Origin: an uncultured Stomatobaculum sp.
GTDB taxonomy: Bacteria > Bacillota > Clostridia > Lachnospirales > Lachnospiraceae
Assembly: GCA_938010625.1 (NCBI GenBank)
Contig: CALLVJ010000016.1
Span: 1 to 7,418, forward strand
Length of the DNA: 7,418 bases
Direction: 5' to 3'
The notes below the pieces were generated by a model. The model was not told the DNA's origin. It worked only from the letters and a program-made list of their open reading frames with translations, and searched no databases. A program made the position numbers and the translations under genes. Of this stretch, positions 1-6,933 are shown in pieces (the stretch's first letter is position 1; each line of letters starts with the position of its first letter).

Positions 1-7
1 AGAATAG

Positions 8-460
8 GCGCTGGAGACGGCAGTTCAGAAAGCCATCGGTGAGAAACAGCTGCAAGTCAAACTGGAGAGCTTTAAGAATGACGAGGTGGCAGCAATGCTC
101 ATGCTCTCTGAGGAGTCTCGGCGCATGCAGGACATGATGCGGCAATATGGCATGGCAAACGCAGAAGGCATGTTTGGAACTGCCGGCACCACGCTGGTGT
201 TAAACCGCAAGCATCCGCTGGTACAGTATCTGCAGGCACAGGTGGTGGTAAATCCGGAGGCAAAGACAGAGGAAACGGCGACGCCGGAAACCGAAAATGC
301 GCAGCCGGTTGAAACGAACGGCGAAAAGAAAGGACTCACGAAGCAGCTCTGCGAGCAGCTCTATGATCTCGCCTGCATCCAGCAGGGCAGTTTAAGTCCA
401 GAGCGGATGAAGGCATTTATTGCGCGCAGCAATACTCTGATGGAGGCACTTACGAAATAA
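8..460 (+). CDS. htpG: HtpG (Hsp90 chaperone), C-terminal part
   Basis: This is the C-terminal end of the bacterial Hsp90 chaperone, a cytosolic ATP-dependent dimer that helps client proteins fold. Only the dimerisation domain is present. Family-typical stretches are SEESRRMQDMMRQYGM (about 102-149), TLVLNRKHPLVQYL (about 190-231) and, near the end, LCEQLYDLA with LSPERMKAFIARSN, followed by a TAA stop at 458-460. The family-like reading continues upstream of the first ATG (86) back to codon 8-10, so 86 is not a credible native start. A TAG lies in the same frame at 5-7, directly at the window edge. That could be a sequence-end error, a disrupted gene or a real premature stop; seven bases cannot decide. 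Between the last two conserved blocks is a Glu/Thr/Pro-rich linker (about 244-330) that looks longer than in typical relatives. Identity of the domain is secure; whether the gene is intact is not. Confidence 0.85.
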   Translation, partial: ALETAVQKAIGEKQLQVKLESFKNDEVAAMLMLSEESRRMQDMMRQYGMANAEGMFGTAGTTLVLNRKHPLVQYLQAQVVVNPEAKTEETATPETENAQPVETNGEKKGLTKQLCEQLYDLACIQQGSLSPERMKAFIARSNTLMEALTK

Positions 461-475
461 GCTTTTGCTTTTCCC

Positions 476-511
476 TTGCGTTTTAGACGCAAACATGTTA
501 CAGTTTACAAT
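476..511 (+). promoter_or_regulatory. Candidate SigA-type promoter(s) for the rimP-nusA operon
   Basis: The only gene-free stretch upstream of rimP holds two overlapping housekeeping-type promoter candidates. The first has TTGCGT (476-481), a 17-base spacer and TACAGT (499-504) preceded by TG at 496-497, an extended -10 arrangement. The second has a better -10, TACAAT (506-511), but only a poor -35 (TTTAGA at 482-487, 18-base spacer). TTGCGT is also the left arm of a perfect 6-base inverted repeat with ACGCAA (487-492) around a 5-base loop. A start site near 511-518 would put the hairpin at 531-556 inside the operon leader. This rests on consensus matching alone. Confidence 0.35.
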
Positions 512-530
512 GTACACAGACAAATGACAG

Positions 531-560
531 AAGTGTGGGCCGAGCGGTCCACACTTTTTA
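531..560 (+). terminator. Intrinsic terminator, or attenuator in the rimP-nusA leader
   Basis: Bases 531-541 pair with 546-556 to form an 11-bp stem: AAGTGTGG against CCACACTT, one G-T wobble (539/548), then CC/GG. The loop is GAGC (542-545). The right arm runs into five T residues (555-559), after which the tract is broken by A and G (TTTTTATG). It lies 71 bases after the htpG stop and 26 bases before the rimP start. It may end htpG transcripts, or, if the promoter at 476-511 is used, it sits in the 5' leader of the nusA operon and acts as an attenuator. No competing antiterminator fold is obvious. Confidence 0.8.
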
Positions 561-570
561 TGTCATACTG

Positions 571-589
571 AAAGGGGAGGTCTTCTTTG
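571..589 (+). promoter_or_regulatory. Ribosome binding site and TTG start of rimP
   Basis: AAAGGGGAGG (571-580) is a strong Shine-Dalgarno match six bases before the TTG at 587. This fixes a non-ATG start: no in-frame ATG or GTG precedes the conserved part of RimP at suitable spacing. The site begins only 11 bases after the leader terminator. Confidence 0.8.
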
Positions 590-1051
590 GGAAAGCGCGA
601 GAGCTATGTGGAGCGTACAGAGAATTTTCTCGCAGAATTGCAGCGCGAGAAGCAATTTGAAGTGGTGGACGTCGATTATGTGAGAGAGGCGGGCACATGG
701 TATCTGCGCATTCTCTGCGATATGCCCGGCGGCATTGGCATTGAAGACTGCGCAGAAATTAGCCGCGCAGTTTCAGCCTGGCTTGACAGGGAGGATTTTA
801 TTCCGGAGGAATATATTCTGGAAGTGAGTTCCCCGGGACTTTCCAGAAGCTTAAAAAAAGAGAAGGATCTGGTGCGGGAGCAGGGAAAAGATGTGGAACT
901 GAAGCTCTTCAAGCCGCTGGACGGACAGAAAGAGTTTTCTGGCGTATTGCTTGCGCATACAGAAGATACGGTCACGCTGCAACTGAAAGAGGGCGAAAAG
1001 ACTTTTCAGCGCAGTGAAATTGCCGGCATACACCTTGCGCCAAAATTTTAA
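587..1051 (+). CDS. rimP: Ribosome maturation factor RimP
   Basis: RimP binds the 30S ribosomal subunit and helps it mature, promoting early assembly around protein S12. The 154-residue product has the usual length. The N-terminal alpha/beta domain (about 1-85) contains VDVDYVREAGTWYLRI, where the family has its first strands, and the acidic GIEDCAEISRAVSAWLD helix (51-67). The signature LEVSSPGL (78-85) precedes the C-terminal SH3-like barrel (about 90-154), which includes FSGVLLAHTEDTVTLQL. Translation starts at TTG 587, supported by a strong ribosome binding site. It is the first gene of the operon, 30 bases ahead of nusA, the standard Firmicute order. Weak TTG initiation may moderate its level relative to nusA. 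Confidence 0.96.
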   Translation: MGKRESYVERTENFLAELQREKQFEVVDVDYVREAGTWYLRILCDMPGGIGIEDCAEISRAVSAWLDREDFIPEEYILEVSSPGLSRSLKKEKDLVREQGKDVELKLFKPLDGQKEFSGVLLAHTEDTVTLQLKEGEKTFQRSEIAGIHLAPKF

Positions 1052-1081
1052 GAGCGAATTTGGGAGGACACGACAAAGATC

Positions 1082-2257
1082 ATGAGAAAAACAAGTAAAG
1101 AGCCGGTAGAGAGTGGCAATGAGCTGAAAGAGGCGATTGAGCTCCTCGAGAAGGAGAAAAATATCAGCAATGACTCGCTGCTGGACGCCATTCAGAACTC
1201 TCTGCTCAGTGCTTGCAAGAATAATTACGGGACTTCCGATAATGTAGAAGTCTACATGAATAGAGATACCTGCCAGTATCGCGTGATTCAGAAGAAGATT
1301 GTAGTGGAAGAGATGCCGTCGAAGGTTCGGGCGGACGAAAAGCCACTGTACATTTCCCTCGCCGACGCCAAGATGATTGATCCGCACTACGAGGTCAATG
1401 ATGTAGTTCCGGTCGAGATCAAGTCGCGGGAATTTGGCCGCATTGCGACTGGCATTGCCAAAAATGTGATTCTGCAGAAAATACGAGAGGAAGAGCGGAA
1501 GGTCATCTACAACGATTACTTTGAGAAAGAACACAATCTGGTGACTGGCATTGTGCAGCGCCTGAATGTAAACGGCAATGGCATTTCCATCAGTCTCGGC
1601 AAATGTGACACTGTGTTGCTGGAGTCGGAGCAGGTGAAAGGTGAGGTATTCCATCCGACAGATCATATCAAGCTCTACGTGGTGGAAGTCAAAGACACAC
1701 AGAAGGGCCCCCGCATTGCAGTTTCGAGAACACATCCGGACCTGGTTCGCTGCCTCTTTGAGCAGGAAGTCAGTGAAGTGAAGGACGGCATTGTCGAAAT
1801 TAAGGCGATTGCGCGCGAGGCAGGCTCCAGAACCAAGATGGCAGTCTACTCGAACGATGAAAATGTAGATCCGGTCGGTGCCTGCGTCGGTGTGAACTAC
1901 GCGCGCGTCAGCGCAGTTGTCGATGAGTTGCACGGCGAAAAGATTGACATCATCAAATGGGACAATGATCCGGCACTCCTGATTGAGAATGCGTTGAGTC
2001 CGGCAAAGGTCATTTTGGTACTTGCAGATGAAGAGGACAAGGAAGCCATTGTCATTGTTCCCGACTATCAGCTCTCGCTCGCCATCGGCAAAGAGGGACA
2101 GAATGTGCGCCTCGCTGCCAAGCTCACTGGCTATAAAATTGATATCAAGTCGGAGACGCAGGCGAGAGAGGAAGGCCTCTTTGAGGAGTATGGCATTGAC
2201 TACCAGACGGCGGATGCCGGAGGCGGCGCAGAGGAGCAGACAGGCGAGGAGGCTTGA
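1082..2257 (+). CDS. nusA: Transcription termination/antitermination factor NusA
   Basis: NusA binds RNA polymerase and nascent RNA, stimulating pausing and intrinsic termination. The 391-residue product has the Gram-positive layout without the C-terminal acidic repeats of E. coli. The N-terminal polymerase-binding domain covers about 12-150 (ELKEAIELLEKEKNIS near its start). An S1 domain begins near V154 (VTGIVQRLNVNGNGISISL). KH1 (about 217-290) contains DPVGACVG and DELHGEKIDII, and KH2 (about 295-365) contains AIGKEGQNVRLAAKLTGYKIDI. The KH2 GXXG loop is intact (GKEG, 336-339), but the KH1 loop reads GVNY (270-273), with Tyr replacing the final Gly. About 12 residues precede the usual family start, and no other in-frame start codon is available near it. 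The GGGAGG site (1062-1067) is 14 bases from the ATG, longer than usual. The acidic tail past residue 375 is probably disordered. The gene ends 3 bases before ylxR. Confidence 0.97.
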   Translation: MRKTSKEPVESGNELKEAIELLEKEKNISNDSLLDAIQNSLLSACKNNYGTSDNVEVYMNRDTCQYRVIQKKIVVEEMPSKVRADEKPLYISLADAKMIDPHYEVNDVVPVEIKSREFGRIATGIAKNVILQKIREEERKVIYNDYFEKEHNLVTGIVQRLNVNGNGISISLGKCDTVLLESEQVKGEVFHPTDHIKLYVVEVKDTQKGPRIAVSRTHPDLVRCLFEQEVSEVKDGIVEIKAIAREAGSRTKMAVYSNDENVDPVGACVGVNYARVSAVVDELHGEKIDIIKWDNDPALLIENALSPAKVILVLADEEDKEAIVIVPDYQLSLAIGKEGQNVRLAAKLTGYKIDIKSETQAREEGLFEEYGIDYQTADAGGGAEEQTGEEA

Positions 2258-2260
2258 CGC

Positions 2261-2545
2261 GTGAAACAGGAGACGATGCGCAGCTGCATCGGCTGCGGCA
2301 CAAAAAAGCCTAAAAATAAGTTGATTCGTGTTGTGCGGGAACCGGAAGGCGACATTCATCTGGATGCAAGTGGACGCTGCAATGGAAGGGGCGCTTATCT
2401 CTGCCGGGACAGTATATGCTTGCAGCGCTGCCAGAAGACCAGAGGACTGGACCGCGCATTTCGCGAGCATGTCACAGACAGCGTCTATGCAGCGTTGGAA
2501 AAGGAGTTCACAGAGCTGAATGAAGGACAGTGTGAATCGGACTGA
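2261..2545 (+). CDS. ylxR: YlxR-family RNA-binding protein (RnpM)
   Basis: This is a small basic protein of the YlxR (DUF448) family. The Bacillus member has been described as a modulator of RNase P (RnpM) and as a nucleoid-associated regulator. Hallmarks in the 94-residue product are RSCIGCGTKKPKNKLIR (7-23) and GRGAYLC (42-48). Cysteines at 9, 12, 40, 48, 53 and 57 are more than I expect for the family, though metal binding cannot be claimed. The GTG start at 2261 is preferred over ATG 2276 because GAGGAGG (2246-2252), inside the end of nusA, sits eight bases upstream, and because the resulting N-terminus fits the family. Only three bases separate it from the nusA stop, and its end overlaps ylxQ by 26 bases, so coupled translation is likely. 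Confidence 0.92.
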   Translation: MKQETMRSCIGCGTKKPKNKLIRVVREPEGDIHLDASGRCNGRGAYLCRDSICLQRCQKTRGLDRAFREHVTDSVYAALEKEFTELNEGQCESD

Positions 2546-2876
2546 GCTGTTAAAAACAAAGGTATTGCGCTCGCTCGGCATGGCGCAGCGCGCAGGCAGA
2601 CTCGCGAGCGGCGAGTTCATGACGGAGCGGGAAATTCAGTCCTTTCGGGCGACTCTGGTCATTGTCGCAGAGGATGCCTCAGAACAGACTAAAAAGAAAT
2701 TTCGCAATAAATGTGAATTTTATAAAATCCCCTTTGTCTGTTTTTCAACCATGGGGGAACTTGGAAAGGCCATCGGCAAGGAGCAGCGGGCGTCGCTCGC
2801 ACTTTGCGACGAGGGATTTGCAAAAGCAGTTCTGATAAGATTGGAACAGATCGGAGGAAAACAGCATGAGAATTAA
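2520..2876 (+). CDS. ylxQ: L7Ae/L30e-family ribosomal-like protein YlxQ
   Basis: YlxQ belongs to the L7Ae/L30e/Gadd45 fold of RNA-binding proteins and is a usual Firmicute neighbour of ylxR and infB; its cellular role is poorly defined. The 118-residue product matches along its length: LGMAQRAGRLASGE (19-32), the core strand LVIVAEDASEQTKKK (46-60), KCEFYKIPF (64-72) and LGKAIGK (81-87), followed by ALCDEGFAKAV. The start is uncertain. ATG 2520 has AAGGAG (2501-2506) 13 bases upstream, while GTG 2532 is an in-frame alternative with AAGGA only about four bases away. Either choice overlaps ylxR, and the 3' end overlaps infB by 11 bases. Kink-turn binding is known for relatives such as YbxF but cannot be assumed here. 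Confidence 0.92.
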   Translation: MKDSVNRTELLKTKVLRSLGMAQRAGRLASGEFMTEREIQSFRATLVIVAEDASEQTKKKFRNKCEFYKIPFVCFSTMGELGKAIGKEQRASLALCDEGFAKAVLIRLEQIGGKQHEN

Positions 2877-5595
2877 CGATCTGTCGAAAGAAATCGGCAA
2901 AAGCAACCGGGAGGTATTGTCGTTCCTGGAACAGCGGGGCAGAAAAGCAGCGCCAATGTCCAATGTGACAACAGAAGAAGCTGAGCTGATTCGAGATCAT
3001 TTTAAGCCGAAAAATACGGAGGCAGCGAGAGTGGAAAAAAGCAAGACACAGCAGGATGGGGCAGAGAGAGCAGAAATGCAGGGAGAACAGCCCAAGAAGA
3101 AAAAGAAGTTTACGGCTGTTTTTCGTCCGGAAAATGCACAGCAGATTCGCGTAAAAAATAACGGCGGTGAAAGTGTAAAACCGGCAGAGAAGGCGGCAGA
3201 GAAACTCGTTGGAAAGACAGTAGAAAAGCCGAAGGGCAGCGCTGAAAAGAAGCCTGAGACAGTGACACCGCAGAAGAAGGCAGAAGATGCCCGCCCGCCA
3301 ATCAAGACGGCTGTTTCAAGTCGGCTCCCGCAGGGAAGAAGCGCGGAGGAGACGAGGCTCGCCATTCAGAGCCGTCTGAATGCGCTCGGCAATACCCAGC
3401 GGAGCGGCGGACAGCAGCGCCAGGGTGGCTATGGCAATCGCAGCAGCCAGGGCGGCAGTTACGGCAACCGCAACGGTCAGAGCGGTGGCAACCGCAATAG
3501 CCAGGGCGGCAGTCGTAGTGGCCAGGGAGGTGGCTATGGCAACCGCAACGGCCAGGGTACAGGAGCTCGTTCGGGGCAGGGTGGTTTCAGCGCACGTTCA
3601 GGCCAGGGCAGCTATGGCAGTCGCAGTGGCGCACAAGGCGCAGCTGCAGGTGGCGACAGCGCGCTGGTGAAGAAGACGGTCTCAAACAGACCGAACAAGA
3701 ACAATTTTAAGGATAAGAATGACAAGCGCCATAAGACTGAGGACGGCTTCAAGTCCGGCGGCAGAACCGGAAAGGCAACGCGTCATCCGTTTATCATGCC
3801 GGAAAAACCGAAGGTCGAGAGAGTGGAAGAGGAAATCAAGGAGTTAATTCTTCCAGACACGCTGACCATCGGCGAACTTGCTAAAATGATGAAGCGCCCG
3901 GCTTCCGATCTCATCAAGAAGCTCTTTGCCAAGGGCGAAATGTATACAATGAACTCGGAAATCTCTTATGAGAAGGCAGAGGAGATTGCGCTCGAGTATG
4001 ATATTCTCTGCACAAGAGAAGAAAAAGTCGATGTCATTGAGGAACTGCTCCGCGAGGACAATGAGAATCCGGAGGATATGGTTGCCCGCCCGCCGGTTGT
4101 CGTCGTGATGGGTCACGTTGACCACGGTAAGACCTCTCTCCTCGATGCCATCCGCAAGACTTCGGTCACGAGCCGCGAGGCAGGCGGCATCACACAGCAC
4201 ATCGGAGCCTACCAGGTCAAGGCGCACGACAGGCTGATTACCTTTCTCGATACGCCGGGGCATGAGGCCTTCACTGCAATGCGCATGCGCGGTGCCGAGG
4301 CGACGGACATCGCTGTCCTCGTGGTAGCCGCAGATGATGGTGTGATGCCTCAGACCATTGAGGCGATTAACCACGCGAAGGCGGCAAATGTCGAGATCAT
4401 TGTCGCCATCAACAAAATTGATAAGCCGGATGCCAATATTGACCGCGTCAAGCAGGAGCTCATGCAGTATGAGCTGGTCGCAGAGGACTGGGGCGGCAGC
4501 ACGATTATCTGCCCGATTTCTGCAAAGACACACGAGGGCATCGACAACCTTCTCGACATGATTCTGCTCACGGCAGATGTGAAGGAGCTCAAGGCGAACC
4601 CGAATCGCAACGCAAGAGGTCTTGTCATTGAGGCGCAACTCGACAAGGGCAAGGGACCGGTTGCAACCATTCTGGTGCAGAAGGGTACCCTGCATGTGGG
4701 CGATTATGTCGCTGCAGGCGCCTGCTCGGGCAAAGTGCGCGCAATGCTGAACGATAAGGGCATGCGCGTCAGGGAGGCAAAGCCCTCCACACCAGTCGAG
4801 ATTCAAGGACTGAATGCCGTGCCGAACGCCGGTGAAATCATGGTGGCAATGGACACTGACAAAGAGGCCAAGGATTTTGCGGCAACTTTCATCTCCGAAA
4901 GCAAGAACAAGCTCATCGAAGAGACCAAGACGAAGCTCTCGCTGGATGATGTCTTCGGTCAGATCAAGGCCGGTGAGATGAAGGAACTGCCGATTATCGT
5001 CAAGGCAGATGTGCAGGGTTCGGTCGAGGCTGTCAAGCAGTCGCTCTCCAAGCTCTCGAATGATGAAGTGCAGGTCAGGGTCATTCACAGCGGCGTCGGC
5101 ACGATTTCGGAGTCGGATGTGGCACTCGCGAGTGCGAGCAATGCGATTATCATCGGCTTCAATGTGCGCCCGGATGCGACGGCGAAGTCAACAGCCGAAC
5201 ACGAGCAGGTAGATTTGCGCCTCTACAAGGTGATCTACCAGGCAATCGACGATGTGGAGCGCGCGCTGAACGGCATGCTCGCACCAGTCTACGAGGAGCA
5301 GGTCATTGGACATGCAGAAGTGCGAGCCCTCTTCAAGGCTTCCGGCGTCGGCACAATCGCCGGTGCCTATGTCCTGGACGGCAAGATTCAGCGCGGCTGC
5401 AAGGCGCGCATCACGAGAGGCAAGGATCAGATCTTCGACGGCGAACTCGCGTCGCTAAAGCGCTTCAAGGATGATGTGAAGGAAGTCGCCGCAGGCTATG
5501 AGTGCGGTCTTGTCTTTGAGAAGTTCAATGATCTCGCAGAGGGAGATCAAGTTGAAGCCTATGCGATGGTCGAAGTGCCGAGGGAAAAAGCATGA
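2866..5595 (+). CDS. infB: Translation initiation factor IF-2
   Basis: IF2 is the GTPase that brings fMet-tRNA to the 30S subunit and promotes 50S joining. The 909-residue protein is complete. A first IF2_N domain (1 to about 50, [20 protein letters not shown]) is followed by a long basic, disordered linker (about 53-300) whose residues 176-264 form a Gly/Asn/Arg/Gln/Ser-rich repeat. A second IF2_N domain spans about 325-390 ([23 protein letters not shown]). The G domain has G1 GHVDHGKT (416-423), G2 GGITQH (440-445), G3 DTPGH (462-466), G4 NKID (516-519) and G5 SAK (552-554). The C-terminal domains that bind the ribosome and fMet-tRNA follow, including [10 protein letters not shown] and [23 protein letters not shown] (2853-2857) lies eight bases before the ATG. 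The gene overlaps ylxQ by 11 bases and rbfA by 4. Shorter isoforms from internal starts occur in E. coli and Bacillus, but I see no convincing internal site here. Confidence 0.98.
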   Translation: MRINDLSKEIGKSNREVLSFLEQRGRKAAPMSNVTTEEAELIRDHFKPKNTEAARVEKSKTQQDGAERAEMQGEQPKKKKKFTAVFRPENAQQIRVKNNGGESVKPAEKAAEKLVGKTVEKPKGSAEKKPETVTPQKKAEDARPPIKTAVSSRLPQGRSAEETRLAIQSRLNALGNTQRSGGQQRQGGYGNRSSQGGSYGNRNGQSGGNRNSQGGSRSGQGGGYGNRNGQGTGARSGQGGFSARSGQGSYGSRSGAQGAAAGGDSALVKKTVSNRPNKNNFKDKNDKRHKTEDGFKSGGRTGKATRHPFIMPEKPKVERVEEEIKELILPDTLTIGELAKMMKRPASDLIKKLFAKGEMYTMNSEISYEKAEEIALEYDILCTREEKVDVIEELLREDNENPEDMVARPPVVVVMGHVDHGKTSLLDAIRKTSVTSREAGGITQHIGAYQVKAHDRLITFLDTPGHEAFTAMRMRGAEATDIAVLVVAADDGVMPQTIEAINHAKAANVEIIVAINKIDKPDANIDRVKQELMQYELVAEDWGGSTIICPISAKTHEGIDNLLDMILLTADVKELKANPNRNARGLVIEAQLDKGKGPVATILVQKGTLHVGDYVAAGACSGKVRAMLNDKGMRVREAKPSTPVEIQGLNAVPNAGEIMVAMDTDKEAKDFAATFISESKNKLIEETKTKLSLDDVFGQIKAGEMKELPIIVKADVQGSVEAVKQSLSKLSNDEVQVRVIHSGVGTISESDVALASASNAIIIGFNVRPDATAKSTAEHEQVDLRLYKVIYQAIDDVERALNGMLAPVYEEQVIGHAEVRALFKASGVGTIAGAYVLDGKIQRGCKARITRGKDQIFDGELASLKRFKDDVKEVAAGYECGLVFEKFNDLAEGDQVEAYAMVEVPREKA
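3391..3657 (+). repeat. Imperfect in-frame repeat encoding a Gly/Asn/Arg/Gln-rich linker in IF2
   Basis: Within infB, residues 176-264 are built from degenerate short units. YGNRSSQ (codons from 3430), YGNRNGQ (3460) and YGNRNGQ (3535) recur, the first two exactly 30 bases apart, with NRNSQGG between them and RSGQG units later (about 3511-3612). At DNA level the core resembles TATGGCAACCGCAACGGCCAG with mostly third-position and Asn/Ser changes. Arg is the only abundant charge; acidic residues and hydrophobics are almost absent. The translation stays in frame throughout, so the repeat is coding. It looks like unit duplication followed by divergence, and repeat number could vary between strains. 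Confidence 0.85.
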
Positions 5596-5969
5596 AGAAG
5601 GGAAGCATTAAAAATACACGCATCAACGCCGAGGTCAGAAAAGAGATCCAGAAGGTCGTGATGAACGGCATCAAGGATCCCCGCATCTCGGCGATGACCA
5701 CTGTGACGGACGCGCGCGTCACTGCAGATCTCCGCTACTGCACGGTCTATGTGAGCGTGCTCGGCAGCGAACAGGAGGCAGCAGATACACTTGCCGGATT
5801 GAAGAGCGCTGCAGGTTTTATCCGCAGTGAGCTTGCGCACAGTGTGAATCTCCGCATTACGCCAGAACTCAGATTCGTTCTCGACGAATCCATGGCATAT
5901 GGTGCACACATCGACAAGGTGTTGGAGAAATTGCATCTCTCTGACACAGCGGAGACGGGAGAGGATTAA
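5592..5969 (+). CDS. rbfA: 30S ribosome-binding factor RbfA
   Basis: RbfA is a cold-shock and assembly factor that binds immature 30S subunits near the 5' end of 16S rRNA. The 125-residue product has the family's usual length and a type II KH fold. Visible landmarks are INAEVRKEIQKVV (11-23), the DPRISAMTTVTDARVTADL block (29-47), the strand YCTVYVSVLG (49-58), the interrupted-helix A-x-G (73-75) in place of a KH GXXG loop, and LRITPELRFVLDESMAYG (87-104). Its ATG overlaps the infB stop in an ATGA arrangement, with GAGGGA (5580-5585) six bases upstream. This implies translational coupling to IF2. The C-terminal tail past residue 115 is acidic and short. Confidence 0.97.
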   Translation: MKKGSIKNTRINAEVRKEIQKVVMNGIKDPRISAMTTVTDARVTADLRYCTVYVSVLGSEQEAADTLAGLKSAAGFIRSELAHSVNLRITPELRFVLDESMAYGAHIDKVLEKLHLSDTAETGED

Positions 5970-5973
5970 AACC

Positions 5974-6933
5974 ATGAACGCAATTTTGACGGAAAAGCTC
6001 GAACGGGCAGAGAGCATTGTCCTGCTGGGACATGTGCGCCCGGATGGGGACTGTGCAGGCTCTGTGCTCGCGCTGTACCTCTATCTGAAAAAGACAGCGC
6101 CGTCCAAGCAAGTTACAGTTTGTCTGGAAAAGCCGCTTGAGAAATTTAATTATCTCAGCGGCTTTTCTGAGATTGTAACAGACACGGACGCCATCCAGGC
6201 AATAGATCTTGCGATCGCGCTGGATGTCTCTGACAAGGGACGGCTCGGAGATTTTGTGCGTCTGTTTGACCGCGCGAGAGATACGTTGAATATTGATCAT
6301 CACATCACAAATCCGCACTTTGCTGCGACCACCATCTGTGAGCCGGAGGCGAGTTCCACCTGTGAGCTCCTGTATACTATGCTGGATGCCGACCAGGTGG
6401 ATGAACCGATTGCGGCAGCGCTCTATACAGGTATTGTGACGGATTCTGGCGTATTCAAGTATGGTTCCACTTCGGCGCGCACCATGCGCATTGCGGGAGA
6501 GCTGATGGAAAAGGGAATTCCGTTTGGCGAAATCATTGATGGTGCCTTTTACCAGAAGACTTATGTTCAGAATCAGATCATGGGACTTGCACTGCTGCAC
6601 GCCGTGGAAAATGCCGATGGAACCGTCATCTACTCGATTGTCACGGAAGAGGAGCAGCGCCGCATGGGAACTGTGCATGCCGATCTCGATGGGATTTCCG
6701 AACAGCTCCGGCTCACGACTGGTGTAAAATGCGCGGTGCTCTGCTCGGAGATGGAGCCTGGAAGCTGGAAGCTCTCGCTCCGCTCGCTTGCGCCTGTGGA
6801 TGTCGCCGTGATTGCGATGCAGTACGGCGGCGGCGGACATATCCGCGCGGCGGGCTGCACCATCACAGGAAAGAGCGCCGCCGAAATCATGGAGGAAGTG
6901 GTTTGCGCGGCAGAGGCACAGCTCCATGTTTAA
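5974..6933 (+). CDS. nrnA: DHH/DHHA1 phosphoesterase, NrnA-type oligoribonuclease
   Basis: This is a cytosolic DHH-DHHA1 phosphoesterase of the NrnA group. Family members degrade nanoRNAs of about 2-5 nucleotides, and some also hydrolyse pAp or linear dinucleotides such as pGpG and pApA. Metal-binding motifs in the 319-residue product are complete: H20 with D24 and D26 (GHVRPDGDCAGS), D84 (ALDVSDKG), DHH at 108-110, the TGIVTDSGVFKY block, and the DHHA1 substrate-binding GGGGH (285-289) followed by RAAG. The start is ATG 5974, supported by GGGAGAGG (5957-5964) and family length. A further in-frame ATG at 5899 would only add 25 atypical residues read from rbfA out of frame. The gene lies 4 bases after rbfA and overlaps truB by 8. 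Family assignment is secure; exact substrate preference is inferred. Confidence 0.92.
   Translation: MNAILTEKLERAESIVLLGHVRPDGDCAGSVLALYLYLKKTAPSKQVTVCLEKPLEKFNYLSGFSEIVTDTDAIQAIDLAIALDVSDKGRLGDFVRLFDRARDTLNIDHHITNPHFAATTICEPEASSTCELLYTMLDADQVDEPIAAALYTGIVTDSGVFKYGSTSARTMRIAGELMEKGIPFGEIIDGAFYQKTYVQNQIMGLALLHAVENADGTVIYSIVTEEEQRRMGTVHADLDGISEQLRLTTGVKCAVLCSEMEPGSWKLSLRSLAPVDVAVIAMQYGGGGHIRAAGCTITGKSAAEIMEEVVCAAEAQLHV

Noticed and set aside
476..492. The inverted repeat TTGCGT/ACGCAA as an htpG terminator.
   Set aside because: The stem is only 6 bp and no T tract follows it; the hairpin at 531-556 is far stronger. It may overlap the promoter -35 instead.
531..560. A kink-turn in the leader hairpin as a YlxQ target.
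   Set aside because: The stem has no three-base bulge flanked by tandem G-A pairs, so the kink-turn signature is missing.
851..2620. A 589-codon open frame on the - strand opposite rimP, nusA and ylxR.
   Set aside because: It is exactly antisense to well-conserved genes, shows no recognisable domain and has an odd composition (many Cys, His, Arg and Leu). Its length reflects which codons the sense genes avoid.
3380..3670. An Ala/Arg/Val-rich open frame (96 codons) in another + frame over the IF2 repeat.
   Set aside because: It is the frame-shifted reading of the repetitive linker DNA; its low complexity comes from the repeat.
3844..5088. A 414-codon open frame on the - strand opposite the IF2 G domain.
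   Set aside because: It shadows the most conserved part of infB and has no family-like motif or credible context.
5899..5973. A longer nrnA start at ATG 5899.
   Set aside because: The added 25 residues come from rbfA read out of frame, do not resemble the family, and ATG 5974 has a well-placed ribosome binding site.
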